A DNA stretch of 64,000 nucleotides, from contig CM065301.1 of NCBI GenBank assembly GCA_032871835.1, positions 31,318,405 to 31,382,404 on the forward strand, read 5' to 3'. Shown piece by piece: positions 21,910 through 33,009 of this stretch. The notes beneath the pieces were generated by a model. That model saw only the letters and a list, made by a program, of their open reading frames with translations. It made no database searches and was not told the DNA's origin. Numbering within the stretch: position 1 is the first letter of the stretch; each line of letters starts with the position of its first letter. The stretch is from Dipteronia dyeriana. Lineage: Eukaryota > Streptophyta > Magnoliopsida > Sapindales > Sapindaceae. The translations under genes were made by a program, and so were the position numbers.

Positions 21910-23090
21910 CCAATTTTGTAAAATTTTATCTTGTAAAAATTTCGATCAATGAAGTTTCTTATTTTTGCTGACTATTTTATTCGGAACGCCAAGTACTTTT
22001 TATTCAAACTGGCTCTATTGTCCGATTAATTTCTCCAAATTATCTTTTTTTAATTGGATAATAGTCTGATTCTTTAAATGTCGAGTGTGAGAATCAGACT
22101 ATTATGGGTATGAGTATTCTTTAAATTTTTCCTCATTCATGAGTATGAGATGGTGCATGACCCGAGTATGGGCAAGGGTTCCAAACCGTCATCTCAGCCT
22201 TAGCCATTTTTGTAAAATTTTATCTTGTAAAATTTTCGATCAATGAAGTTTCTTATTTTTACTGACTGTTTTATTCGGAACGCCAAGTACTTTTTATTTA
22301 AACTGGCTTTGTTGTCTGATTAATTTCGCCAAATTATCTTTTTTAATTGGATAATAGTATGATTCTTTAAATGTCGAGTATCTTATTAAACTGGCTAATT
22401 CTGTTGCCCGAGTAACTTCACCGAGTATCTTATCTAACTTGGTTTTGCTTACTCAAATTAATTTTCTAATGCCAGTATATTATTAAACTGGATGATGCAA
22501 TTTCTTCGTGCCAAGTATCTTATTAAACTGGCTAATATTATTAACCGAGCCATCTTAAAACAAGCAAGTAGATTTATACTCGTATTTCATACTCGTTTGC
22601 TATCTAAGCATTACATCAAGACTCACAATGATCATATGTTTGAGTCCTTACACAAGTCACTGAGGACGTCTCCTTAGTTTTGTTTGTGCAAGGGTTTGCC
22701 GAATCGTTAAGCTCTTGAACTGCTAAACACAGTTGCGTATCTTACCGAGATTTTTCCCAATGGCACCCTAAGCTTTTTCCAGAATCTGGTGTATCAGGTT
22801 TACCTTTTGGCTAAGATCGACTGACCTTGCTCGGCTAGCATGCTCCTTCGAGCTTCTCCGCCCATTCGGGAATTTCACCAAATTAATGGTCCCGAGCATT
22901 CTATTTGCATGTTCTTATTATCATGCTCATCTTTCATATGTTCTTATTATCATATGCTTTAGATTTATGAAATCCCGAGTTTGATTTTTATTTATAACTG
23001 CAAAATCAACAATGATTACATTTCAAAACTAATAACTATCTTGACTAGAATTGTCCTAACTAAAAAGGAAACAAAATTTCAAGAATAAAA
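21910..23090. repeat. 3' flank of the antisense gene in A: duplication and short repeats
   Basis: A 294-bp tandem duplication: 21838-22131 is repeated at 22132-22386, including the last codons and the TTTTATCTTGTAAAA...CAATGAAG poly(A)-like region. Next, short repeats based on CGAGTATCTTATTAAACTGG occur at 22375-22560, as at 46435-46720 in element B. Then comes a block shared with B (GGGTTTGCCGAATCGTT; CGAGCTTCTCCGCCCATTCGGG; TTCTTATTATCATATGCTTT). No ORF here is convincing. Confidence 0.7.
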
Positions 23091-23096
23091 AATATT

Positions 23097-23830
23097 CTAA
23101 TATTGGGTGTTGCATAGTCGGGGTAAGACCCTTCCATCTGGTCGTGCAATCCAATATGCTCCATGACCAGCTACTCCTTCAATCTTGTACGAGCCTTCCC
23201 ATTTGTCAGCCAAGGAGCCTACAACTTTGTTTTTTGTGACCAATGACACTTTTCTGAGTACCAGATCTTCTAGTTGGAATTTCTTGATCCGAACATGAGA
23301 GTTGTAGTGGCGAGCCACTCTTTGCTGATATGCCATATTTCGTATTCGGGATTTCTCCCTTTTCTCTTCTAGCTCATTTAGACTTTGTAATAGCATATCA
23401 ACATTCTGGTCTTCATTGTACAGCCTGACCCTATGTGACGCGTACGATGTTTCTACGGGGATAACAGCTTCTGTTCCAAACGCTAAAGTGATTGGAGTCT
23501 CTCATGTAGAAGTCCTTGTTGTCGTCCAATATGCCCATAATACCTCATGAAGATTTTCAACCCAACTTCCTTTCTTGGCATCTAGCTTTTCTTTAATTGT
23601 GTGCTTGATGATTTTGTTTACCGCTTCAGCTTGCCCATTAGTTTGAGGGTGGGCATGTGTGGCGTAGTGATTGGCAATTTGGTACTCTTTGCACAACTGT
23701 CTGAATTTTAGATTATCGAACTGGGTGCCGTTGTTAGTGATGATAATGCTTGGGACTCCAAATCTATAGAGTATATTTTTCTTTACAAAGTTCGTGGTAT
23801 TTGCTTCCGTGATATGTACCAATGCTTCGG
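23097..23830 (-). pseudogene. Element A integrase, core and C-terminal part
   Basis: Two open pieces. 23822-23502 holds the core with FGVPSIIITNNGTQF (second acidic position replaced: TNNGTQF where TDNGTQF is usual), followed by HPQTNGQAEAVNKIIK containing the catalytic glutamate. 23396-23097 holds the C-terminal part, with WEGSYKIEGVAGHGAYWI and a final LCNTQY. Integrase inserts the cDNA into the host chromosome. The first catalytic aspartate lies in the broken stretch upstream (about 23850-23900). Loss of the second aspartate and the frame breaks indicate an inactive protein. Confidence 0.88.
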
Positions 23831-23911
23831 CTTCTACCTACTTAGTGAAATAATCGATGACTACTATCGCATGCTTTTCTCCATCCTCTGTCCCTGCTGG
23901 CATTAGGCCAA

Positions 23912-24760
23912 TTAAGTCCAGGCCTCACATGGCAAATGGTCATGGGGACGTAAGGCTTCTGAGTTGTTTAGGGAGCTATCGGTTATCGCTAGCGATCCTT
24001 TGGCATGCATTGTAGCTTTTCGAACATCGTTGTGCATCCGAGAATAAAGAGGGCCAATAATAACCTTGCATGAGTACATTGTGTGCCAAAACTTTTCCCC
24101 CAGTATGGTTTTTGTATACTCCACCATGGATTTCCTGTAGTATCCGACATGCATCTTCCTCTGATACACATCTTTGGAGTGTTCGGAAAACCCCTTTTGT
24201 ACAATTCTCCTCCAATCAATATGTATCTTGCTGATCGAATACCTGATGCGTTTGGCTTGTAAGGGATCTTCCGGGAGCACGCCTTCTTCCAGGTATCTTT
24301 TTAGCTGAGTCATCCAACCGTCTAAATGTGTTCGGATTTCTGAGATTTCAAAATTTTTTGGCTCAACTATACTCAGTCTGAGGAGATGTGCAACCGGAAT
24401 ATTTTTTGGCCTGATTGTGCTTGTGGTTGTGGTTGATGCTAGTTTGGACAAGGCGTCTACCTTTTCATTCTCCTTCCTAGGAATCTGGACAATCTTATAT
24501 TCTTTGAATTTTTCAAGGAGTTGTTTTGCTATGCCACGATAAGCTATCATACCTTCATCTCTAGCTTGGTGTTCGTCCAGGACTTGGTTGGCGATTACCT
24601 GTGAGTCACTGGATATCTCGACCTCATCTGCTCTGAGGGCTATGCATACTTTGAGTCCAGCTAGTAACGCCTCGTACTAGGCTTGATTATTTATCGCTTT
24701 GAAATCGAATCTCATGGCACATTCAACATCATCTCCTTATGGGGTGCATACTACAATCCC
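23912..24760 (-). pseudogene. Element A second (Tat-type) RNase H and linker to integrase
   Basis: Reading the minus strand from about 24740, the frame gives a GLKVCIALRADEVEISSDSQ-type block, then VIANQV, GMIAYRGIAKQLLEKFKEYK (24550 onward) and PRKENEKVDALSKLAS. This is the extra archaeal-like RNase H found after the normal RNase H in Tat-lineage elements. The following linker contains DGWMTQLKRYLEEGVLPEDP and a degenerate integrase zinc finger region (GYYWPSLF in another frame). Multiple frame changes at 24100-24220. Confidence 0.8.
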
Positions 24761-24978
24761 TGCCCCGCTGTCATGAGTGTTCGATGAACCTTAAACATAT
24801 AACCTCTACGAGAAACTCTTGCCCAACATCCTTTTTGCTTCTAGGTTTGGTTCTGTGATTCTACTACGAAATCTGCCACTGTATGGCCTTTGAGGGATGT
24901 CCTGGGGACGTACTGAACATCAAATTCACTCAGCTCGATTGCCCATTTGGTTAGTCTCACTAACATTTGTGGCTTCTG

Positions 24979-25230
24979 TTAGATTTTCTTAAGTGGGCAG
25001 TCGGTGAGAACCTTGATTGTATGAGCCTGAAAGTATGGCCTCGGCTTCCTTGCTGCCGAAACCAATGCTAGTGTAATTTTTTCTGCCTGTGAATACCTAA
25101 TTTCAGCTGGAAGTAGTGCCTTGCTGGTATAGTATACTGGCCTATGTACTCTATCTTCTGTTCTGACTAGAACCGAGCTTGCTGCTAAGTCCGTAATTGA
25201 TAAGTACAAGTGGAGTACTTCTCCCATTTT
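24979..25230 (-). pseudogene. Element A first RNase H domain
   Basis: An 82-aa open piece containing LYLSITDLAASSVLVR, RPVYYTSKALLPAEIRYSQAEK and PYFQAHTIKVLTDCPLKK, the order of motifs in a gypsy RNase H. The usual LYL(A/S)xx..A(V/I)SAVL(V/I)R is degraded slightly and the frame closes soon after. It would degrade the RNA strand of the RNA:DNA hybrid during cDNA synthesis. Confidence 0.85.
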
Positions 25231-25350
25231 AGGTTTTGAAAGGATGGGAGCGTACCCTAGGTACTCTTCGATTTTTAGGAACGCCTGCTCGCATTCTTCG
25301 TTCCATTCGATCCATTTTCATTTTTTAATTACTTTTAAAAAAAGAGCACA

Positions 25351-26060
25351 TCAATCTATGACCTTTGAAATAAATCCGCCCAAGGAGGCTAAGCATACTG
25401 TCAAGTGCTGCACTTCTTTTAGCATCCTTGGCGAGGTCATTTTTTGAAGGGCTTGGATCTTCTCAGGGTTCACTTCGATTCCCCTCTGGTGAACTTGGAA
25501 ACCCAGAAACCTTCCTGAAGGAACTCCAAACATGCATTTGTTCGGATTCAACTTTATCTAATATCTCCTCAAGACATCGAATGTTTCCCACAGGTCTGAA
25601 GCATGCCCATCTGCCGAGATGCTCTTGGTCAACATGTCATCTATGTAAACTTCCATGTTTCTTCCTATTTGACGTGCGAAGATTCTATTGACCAGTCTTT
25701 AGTATGTTGCTCCTGCATTTATTAGCTCAAAAGGCATTACTGTGTAACAGTATAAGCCCTGATCGGTTGTGAACAGTGTTTTTTCCTCATCAGCCTTATT
25801 CATTCGGATTTGGTTGTACCCTGAGTAGACGTCCATGAAACTGAGTAATTGGTGGCTTGATGTGGCATCAACTAGTTGGTCTATCCTTGGTAGCGGAAAA
25901 CTATTTTTTGGGCAGGCATTACTCAGGTCCGTGAAGTCTATGCACATTCTCCACTGACCAATTTTCTTCTGGACGAGGACCACACTGGCTACCCACTGAG
26001 GATAGCTGATCTCTCTGATAGACCCTACAACGAGCAACTTCTCCACTTCTTACTTAATCG
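25351..26060 (-). pseudogene. Element A reverse transcriptase
   Basis: 26046-25699 holds the fingers and palm: WVASVVLVQKKIGQWRMCID, FTDLSNACPKNSFPLPRIDQ, FMDVYSGYNQIRM and LFTTDQGLYCYTVMPFELIN (usually PFGLKN). The catalytic YIDDML follows in the adjacent frame at 25647-25633. 25551-25351 holds the thumb: LNPNKCMFGVPSGRFLGF, HQRGIEVNPEKIQAL. Frame breaks lie at about 25699 and 25555. It copies element RNA into cDNA in virus-like particles. All core motifs can be seen, but not in one frame. Confidence 0.9.
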
Positions 26061-26479
26061 CCTGACTTCTTTTGAGGTTGAAAGTTCATCTTTTTTGTAT
26101 TACTGGTTTTACATTTGGGTCCACCGTAAAATGATGTGATATTACTCGGGCATCTATCCCTACCATGTCTTCATGACTCCAAGCAAACACGTCTTTGTAT
26201 TCTCTGAGTAGATCAATAAAGTTTTGCTTAACCTTTCCTTCTAAACTGGCACCGATTTTGATCTTCTTATCTGGGTCTTCTTACTTTAAGACTATTTCCT
26301 CTATTGGTTCACTTTTAGACACTTTCGGCTCTTCCCTCGGATCAAACTCAAACAACAGTGATTTTTGCTCGATGTGATTTGACTGTCTTATGGTACACAC
26401 TTGCTCACTGTTGTCTCTGTCTTTATAAAGCTAGAGATTAGCTCTTTTGGCCATCTCCTGGGACCCCTTGACTACTCCT

Positions 26480-26540
<61 letters not shown>

Positions 26541-26713
26541 TTCGGTTGGGAATTTGATCGTCAGAGCATAAGTAGCTATTACTGCGTTAGTTTTATTCAA
26601 GAATGGTCGACCTAACAACGCGTTATAAGGCTAATTGTCCAGGTCTACCACTACAAAGTCCAGTAACACTGTTCTCTAACAAGGTGCTACTCCGATTTTC
26701 ACGGGCAGCTTTA
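26061..26713 (-). pseudogene. Element A protease to RT linker, with a 59-C run
   Basis: The minus strand reads the protease end (VLLDFVVVDLDN and a YNALLG-type motif near 26620-26690, matched by element B at 47579-47833) and then the linker to RT. A run of 59 C (26481-26539) splits it; the same place in element B is GACCCCTTG. Several stops. Loss of the 5' part of protease is explained by the F-family LTR fragment that starts at 26714. Confidence 0.65.
26481..26539. repeat. Homopolymer of 59 C (G on minus strand)
   Basis: An uninterrupted C tract between CTACTCCTA and GTTCGGTTGG. The aligned place in element B (about 47668) has only four C. Either a real slippage expansion or an assembly/basecalling artefact. 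Confidence 0.95.
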
Positions 26714-28055
26714 TGTTGAGATTATGCTCGATAGCAAGAGTGTAATAATGTAATTGACAATCTTTTCATATTAATAAAGTGATTTTAGTTTAACAAATAT
26801 TATAGCATTTATATTTTTAATTATTATAATTGTCAAAAGTAAATAATCATAAGGTTAAAAGACTATGAGAAAAGAATAATTGTTCATACATCTAGATATG
26901 TATGAGGTAGGCACAATTCTTTAGTTAGTCTTGAATAATATTCACAACTTAAGATAAAAGGTTGGGCGCCTTTATCTTGTCAAAGTTGTAGATTCTTTTG
27001 CTAGCATTTGAATGAGATCAAATGTGTTATGATGAGTCTAAAATCATCAAAGTGAGGTGTCTTTGGACAAAAGAATCTAGTGCACTGGGTGCATTGAATA
27101 GGATCACAATGAAATACTTTATCCAGAATCATCAATGGATAAAAAATTTCATTTGAAGACAATCGGAGAGTCTATCTCAATTCTGAGATAAATGATGGAC
27201 TTATGGTTGCAAGTGTTATCATTTGAGCTATCAATGAGTGCGATTATATAGCATAGTCTATCCTCGATAGTTTGGTGGTATTCATTTTTTAATCGATAGA
27301 GGACTTCATTTATAGATTTTGACATCGTGGCTCCATTTATTAAATGAGAGTAGAATACCATCATATGGATGTTTTGAGGTATTGGATATTAAATCTTAAC
27401 GTTAAGTTTTCAATAGTGTCTATTGAAACATGGCTTCTGGACAAGTCAAAATATTCAAGTTCAAAATGTGGTCATATGAGTAAATATGGTAACTTAGAGA
27501 GCTATAGGCGGTCTATGAGCTCTTGGCGATTACTGGTATTCTTCACGAGGATACACTTTCTCCAATAAGGTTGTCTAGGGTATGAATGAGTAACATCAAC
27601 TTATTCTATTTTTATTTAAGAGTTCAATTTTAATTCTTTAGTGGAATGAACTAAAATTAAATAGATCGGACCTAAGTGGATCATTTGTTGATTGTGATTG
27701 GGTTGTGTCTATTGGAGCTTAAATCTAGATAGCCCGCCAAGATCTCCAATCCACACGAACTTGCATGGATCACTTGATCTATTCTACCGAACCAATTTAG
27801 GGGTCCATCTAGAATTGTATTGAGGCATGTGGACTTGTTTCTTTTTGTAAGAATGAGTCTAGTTCACATGTGGACTTCCAATCCACACGAACTTGCATGG
27901 ATCACTTGATATATTCTACCGAACCAATTTAGGGGTCCATCTAGAATTGTATTGAGGCACGTGGACTTGTTTCTTTTTGTAAGAATGAGTCTAGTTCACA
28001 TATGGACTTTTTATAAAGGTCAAATGGATTTAATAAAATATAAAAAATAATATAT
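26714..28055 (+). repeat. F-family copia LTR fragment (5' part) inside element A
   Basis: Begins TGTTGAGATTATGCTC, matching the start of the F LTR (complement of 57353 downward). It continues through CACAATTCTTTAGTTAGTC, GGTTGGGCGCCTTTATCTTG and ATGGATGTTTTGAGG to the AATAATATAT block equivalent to about 56145. It contains a 132-bp tandem duplication not seen in the 54842-57353 LTR (27745-27876 and 27877-28008). The far end joins element A gag directly, and about 1.2 kb of A gag/protease present in B (about 47840-49000) is missing. Confidence 0.85.
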
Positions 28056-29050
28056 TTGCCCATAACTCACCGAAACTTCCAATGCTTGTCGGGGGCAATC
28101 TTCCGAACCATCTTGAGCTTGTGTCTCCAAGAGTTTGTGGAAAGTTGAGACATAGTAAAGGGTCGTTGTGGGCATACTGAGCCATAACGCTTTTATACCG
28201 TCTGACGTGTTCTTTAGGATATGTATCCTTCTTGAATTGTTCCACGTGTGACATTCTGAACTTTTCTGGGAATAGGGTTCGCAGGATGTCCCTAGTGAAT
28301 GGACTATCATAATCATTGTTAGATAACTCGTTATATCCATATCGCCTAACCAGCGCGTCCTTTTGACACCAGTTGTTTTCGAATTCTCGGGTCAAGCTCT
28401 GAATCATAACATCTCTATCTCCCACCGGTTCTCCATGCCGGTTAAACCGCCGAGTGATCGCCATGCCTGTTTCTAGCTCATCTTCATCCTGTACCCGAGT
28501 CTCATGACCTAACCCTTACAGGTGTATGGTTCCATGACGACGCTTGTGATGGTGACGATCCTTATCTTTTGATGACGATGACCGATCCCTACACCGGTCA
28601 TATTTTCGGTGCCTATCTGGCTTCCACATGACCGTGACTCTGCCTTTGGCGTGGTTATTCTTCGGGTGTTTCGCGATCCCTGTCCTGGGTGTATGTTTTA
28701 CCCCCAGATTGATTGTTTTGATCCTAGTTCCTAGCAGCTACTGGAGCATTTGGTTCCGGCCCAACTATAATCGAACGGAGCCTTGTAGGCAGAGGGTTTG
28801 GTGGATGCACCTTATCCGCAGTCAATAGATCTACTTCTTCTTTCGCCGCGTCTGTCAGTAACTGTTGCAATGCCTCGCCGAAACGACGTGCTATGTTCTC
28901 ACTGGTAGGAGGAATTTGTTGGATACCAGCCATGGATGCTGGTTGGTTCTCGGTGGTTATGGTGGGATCTTGTGAACTTCTGCCTATATGAGCATTATGT
29001 GGAGATTTTTGGATATCCCCAGAACTGTTTCTGCTTCCGCTTCCAGCCAT
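28056..29050 (-). pseudogene. Element A gag (truncated, frameshifted)
   Basis: The start MAGSGSRNSSGD at 29050 matches element B (MAGSRSSSGNGQ at 29 residues per block, 49930). The first piece (29050-28724) includes NIARRFGEALQQLLTDAAKE and RLRSIIVGPEPNAPV. The second (28464-28060) includes DRDVMIQSLTREFENN, FPEKFRMSHVEQFKKDTYPK and HVRRYKSVMAQYAHNDPLLC, the retrotransposon gag core (Pfam PF03732 type). The C-terminal half and zinc motif are missing, replaced by the F-family LTR fragment. The stretch 28465-28723 is out of frame. Confidence 0.88.
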
Positions 29051-29074
29051 TACTTTAAATCATATCAGAGGTTC

Positions 29075-29096
29075 AGCCCCTTATTCTAGCACCAAT
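29075..29096 (-). promoter_or_regulatory. Element A primer binding site region
   Basis: The minus strand reads AATTGGTGCTAGAATAAGGG right after the LTR. The same place in element B reads TTGGCGCTAGAAGGAGGG. The shared sequence directly downstream of the 5' LTR marks the primer site; I cannot assign the tRNA. Confidence 0.6.
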
Positions 29097-29472
29097 TACT
29101 CACGTCGATTTCTCGATGGGTGAGAAAGTCAACAAGATTGGATTTAGTTATGACCTGTCAAAGAGAAAGTGAGAGAATCCAATTTGAAGCTAGTTAGATA
29201 CGAGTTTACGTGGTAAAACTCCGGTGATCGGATAAAAGTCTACTGGTGGTTGAACAAACAACCGAGTCAAAATTCACAATTGAAATAAAGAATTACACCA
29301 CTCGATCTTTCTTTCTTCTCTCTGCTCGTGATTCTATATATTTATTTTCCCTCCCCTCAACAATAAGATTACGAGTCTATTTATATTTGCATAGAACCCT
29401 AATTCTTGTTGTACAAGTAATGAAAGAATTTTGTATTCAGTTACGATTTGGTTGATTGTTGGAGTTGTCTTG
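29097..29472 (-). repeat. Element A 5' LTR, truncated
   Basis: Matches the first 375 bp of 7845-8688: TCGATTTCTCGATGGGTGAG, then GAACAAACAACCGAG and GGAGTTGTCTT, with a point-mutated terminus (TACTCACG for TGTTGATG). The match stops at about 29472, where AT-rich DNA begins. The upstream (U3) half is lost, and with it the target duplication. Confidence 0.88.
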
Positions 29473-30046
29473 GTATCTTGATTAATACTTGCAAAATAAT
29501 AATAAAAACATATATCATATAACATGTTATATTATCACATATAATAATAATATAATTATCATATTATATAATATAAAAGTTACTTCTCATGAGAAACGAC
29601 ACATAACATCTATTTAATGTTATTATTAAATTGTTATTATTTTTTTCATTTTTTTAATATTCATATCATATCATATTATCATATATAATATAATATTATA
29701 AAAACATTTACTTTTCATGTGGAAGTGGCATGTGACATTATTTAATATTAGTATTAAATATTAATTTTTTATATAATATCATATATCTTATATAATATAT
29801 TATTTATTACAAATAGGTAATTTCAAAAAAATAGTTACTGCACATCACTTTTTAACAGAGCTGGTAGTGTACCTCTTTTCAACATAAATGGTGAGGGGTT
29901 CAAATCTCAGAATGCACATTTTATAAGCATATGTGATGAGTGTTTTTTTCCCAGGGTCTCGACAGTCCTATTGTAATAGCTTTTATAATTCTTCAATAAA
30001 ATGGCTACTTCTCATCAGGTGCTACCACATGTCCATCATAAATACT
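29473..30046. other. AT-rich stretch, no gene seen
   Basis: ATATAAT-type sequence with two imperfect copies of a motif like CTTCTCATGAGAAACGACAC...CATCTATTTAATG (29582 and about 29710). Similar sequence recurs at 32195-32330, so a small dispersed AT-rich repeat is likely. No credible ORF. Confidence 0.5.
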
Positions 30047-30055
30047 TTTATTTTA

Positions 30056-30477
30056 GGGATAATTACCCCGGTGGCCATCAACTCTTGCTACCACTATCAA
30101 AATAGCCTCTGGATGGGGAATTGGTTTCAAAATGGTCATTTTTGGTAAACAATGTTACACTAATGACCATTTCATCCAATTCCATCCAATTCTATTCAAT
30201 AAGTGGCATTTTGGTACATAAGGGGATATCATTAATTTATTTTAGATATTTTTTGGAAATCAATTTTTTCTTTTGATTTTTGAAACAAATAATTATATTT
30301 AATGTGTGTATATACGTATAGCATATCCCATATATATATATTTCTTTTCAACTTTTATCAAATACACTTTTTAGAATTTAAATCTTCTAATATAAATATA
30401 TATTTCTATTCAACTTATCTCAAATATTTTTTTTTAGAATTTTTTGATTTTGTAACTTTGATCTTCTAAAAAAAGAA

Positions 30478-30534
<57 letters not shown>

Positions 30535-30844
30535 TGTTTGATATATATGTTATACGTATATACATACATTAAATATAATTATTTGTTTCATAAAACAAAA
30601 GAAAAATTGATTTCCAAAAAATATTTAAAATAAATTAATGATATCTTCTTATTTACCAAAATGTTACTTATTGGATGGAATTGGATGGAAATGGATGGAA
30701 ATTGATGGAATTGGATGGAATTGGAAGGAATGGTCATTAGTGTAACATTGTTTACAAAAAATGGTCATTTTGAAACCAATTCCTCATCCGGTGACCATTT
30801 TGATAGTGGTGGCAAGAGTTGATGGTCACCGGAGTAATTATCAC
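30056..30844. mobile_element. Mutator-type MITE with long TIRs and 9-bp target duplication
   Basis: 789 bp flanked by the perfect 9-bp duplication TTTATTTTA (30047-30055 and 30845-30853). TIRs of about 270-290 bp start GGGATAATTACCCCGGTGGC at the left and complement GTCACCGGAGTAATTATCAC at the right. They share the CATCAACTCTTGCCACCACT block and a (TCCAT)-rich stretch, expanded at the right (30674-30733). The centre holds a CA/TA microsatellite (30480-30531). A 9-bp duplication is the signature of Mutator-like transposition. Confidence 0.88.
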
Positions 30845-30891
30845 TTTATTTTATTTAAAAAGATACTCATTAAAAACCGACATATATCTCT

Positions 30892-30893
<2 letters not shown>

Positions 30894-30930
<37 letters not shown>
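30894..30930. repeat. (TA)n microsatellite
   Basis: TA dinucleotide run just outside the Mutator-type MITE. Confidence 0.95.
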
Positions 30931-30937
<7 letters not shown>

Positions 30938-30954
30938 CTCTTTTTATAATATAA

Positions 30955-31345
30955 AGAGTCCCAATTTATTACAATTGTATATTATTTATTGTAAATATAA
31001 ATATAGTATAGTATAAATACATATTGAATATTTGTTTATTTAAGTTGTTTCTCCCTAAAAACTACCATGTGCCCATATTCATTTGCAATAATAGAAAAAT
31101 ATAATATGAAGAGTCTTCATTTATTACAATTACATATTATTTAATGAAAATGTAAATATATATTTATTATAACTCCTCCTCATAAGCTACCATGAGTCTA
31201 TATTCATTTGCATTAAAATAAGAATATAATATGAAGAGTCCCTATTTATTAAAATCATATGTTATACATATTGAATGTTTTTTATTTAAATTTCTTCGCC
31301 CCATAAGCTACCATATATCCACATTCATTTGAATTTATAATATCC
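30955..31345. repeat. Three imperfect tandem copies of a unit of about 110-155 bp
   Basis: Units start at AGAGTC at 30955, 31110 and 31235. Each contains a CATATTCATTTG-like end (31076, 31199, 31318) and an AGCTACCAT or ACTACCAT motif. No ORF. They may belong to the upstream terminal region of the MULE relic. Confidence 0.7.
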
Positions 31346-33009
31346 TTTCATATCATCTATATTCAATTTAATTAATTAAAATGAATAAGAAGAGTTTTCG
31401 GTTACTTTCTAAGCATGTAACTCTTATTAAATAAATAATAAATGTTAGAGACTCCTGGATTTTTTTTATTTCACTATAAAAGAGACTCTTGCATTCAAAG
31501 ATCCTAAATTTTTATTCACCTTCGTTTCTCATCTTTCTAACTTTTTCACAATTTTCACATTATTTTCATGGTTTTCATTTTTTTTTAAGTTGAGAAAAGC
31601 TCTTTTTTTTTTCTTTTCTTTTTTCAGGTTAAAGATCTATATTCTCAATATCTATAAGAGGGTAAGTTCTTTAGATAAATATTTTATTAATCTTTCCATT
31701 GTCTTATTGTTGTGTTAATTGTTTTTGGATTGTCATGATATATTGAGGGGTCACCCATTCGCATGGTTGATGATGCAATGTCTATTCATGATCATGTGAA
31801 TTTTTGTCCCTGCTGTAAAGATGTTGAGATAGCAGTATTAGCATATGCTGCTTGATCTTGGTTTTTCATGTGATATGATTTCTCTTTTATCGTGTGTGCT
31901 TTTTTAGATTCAGGTGGGCTGTTTTGGATGTAACGTTTGAGGTTTTAATCAGGCTAGGAGCAAAGCCAGTACTGATGAGTTATCATGGTTGGATTGTAAT
32001 AGGTCTTTCATTTGAAAACTATTTTTTTTGTAATCGAATTCAATTTAATTAAATTCATTGTATTCAATGGTTTATTTAAGTCATCACTGGAATAGATAAT
32101 TGAATTTTTTTTTTTTGGAATCGTAAGGACAAGTGACTACAAATTTAGAATAGGTTGTACATTTTTATAGTATATTATTTATTTTAAATAATATAAAAGT
32201 AGATATTTCTCTTGAGAAAGTAACATGTGGCATATATTTAATGTTGTTAATTATTGTTTATTTTATTGTCTACTTATTATTTATATCATATTATATAATA
32301 TGATATATAATGCCTTTATAATAATCTCTTTACAAAAATTTAATAAAAATTAATATACTAATCTTACTTTATCATTCATGGTAAAATAAAATTTCAGGAT
32401 TAAAAAAAATAGAGTATGGCATGTAAAATGTTACTCTCCCTTTATTTACTTTGATTTGAAGAAAATAATAATAATAAATTCTTGCTTCCAATAATCTTAA
32501 TTTGTCATTTATGGACAAATAAAATTTGGGAATGAAAAAAAGCGTGGCACGTAAAACGTTCCTCCCTTATTTACTTTGATTTGACGTTTTAAATATAATA
32601 AAGAGAAATATAATAAAGAGATTGATTTAGAGATTTTCGTTACTTAAAGACATTAATTTTGACCATAAAATTTGGTCATTGATAAGTGTTTTTTTTTCTA
32701 TATTGATTTTAAGCATTATTGATTAGTTATGAATGGTTCCTTATATATCACTGACCCTTATATATTGGAAATGGTGATGACTGTCATTTTTTTTTTCCTT
32801 ATATTGTGATGTCACCAGTTTAATAACTTATGTTTAAAAGACACTTATAATGGTAAAAAAATTAGTCTGAAAATCGATCTAAAGTGTTGTGAGAAACATT
32901 TTTCGAATCTGCAGGTAACAGATCTTTGTGATCTCCCAAATTTATTTTCATGCATTTTTTAGGGTTTTAAGATGTATTCAACAAATAAATGAACATATAG
33001 TCTCCAGAA
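31346..33009 (+). promoter_or_regulatory. Candidate promoter and leader of the MULE relic; otherwise no gene
   Basis: TTTCACTATAAAAGAGACTC (31470) is a good plant TATA box, followed by a CT-rich leader (31500-31620). A strong 5' splice site, GAGGGTAAGTTC, lies at 31662. The 3' splice site could be TTTTGACAG at 33742, just before the transposase ATG, making a leader intron of about 2.1 kb. The interior is AT-rich with no ORF. This model is inference from splice motifs and position only. Confidence 0.35.

Larger units (their letters stand above)
7845..29472 (-). mobile_element. Element A: Ty3/gypsy LTR retrotransposon, Tat-type, degraded
   Basis: A minus-strand gypsy element with a 3' LTR (7845-8688), an antisense extra gene (9197-9515 plus 19294-21909), pol in the order protease, RT, RNase H, second RNase H, integrase (26713 down to 23097), gag (29050-28056), a primer site and a truncated 5' LTR. 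The second RNase H and the antisense ORF with a Transposase_28-like domain are hallmarks of the Tat/Ogre lineage. Copia element C is inserted in the antisense ORF, and an F-family LTR fragment replaces the gag-protease junction. Every coding segment has stops or frameshifts. Its relative B (42006-50855) served as the guide for borders. Confidence 0.9.

Noticed and set aside
31760..31860. Box C/D snoRNA-like words (TGATGATGC) in the MULE leader
   Set aside because: No D box (CTGA) at suitable spacing and no terminal stem; probably chance in AT-rich DNA.
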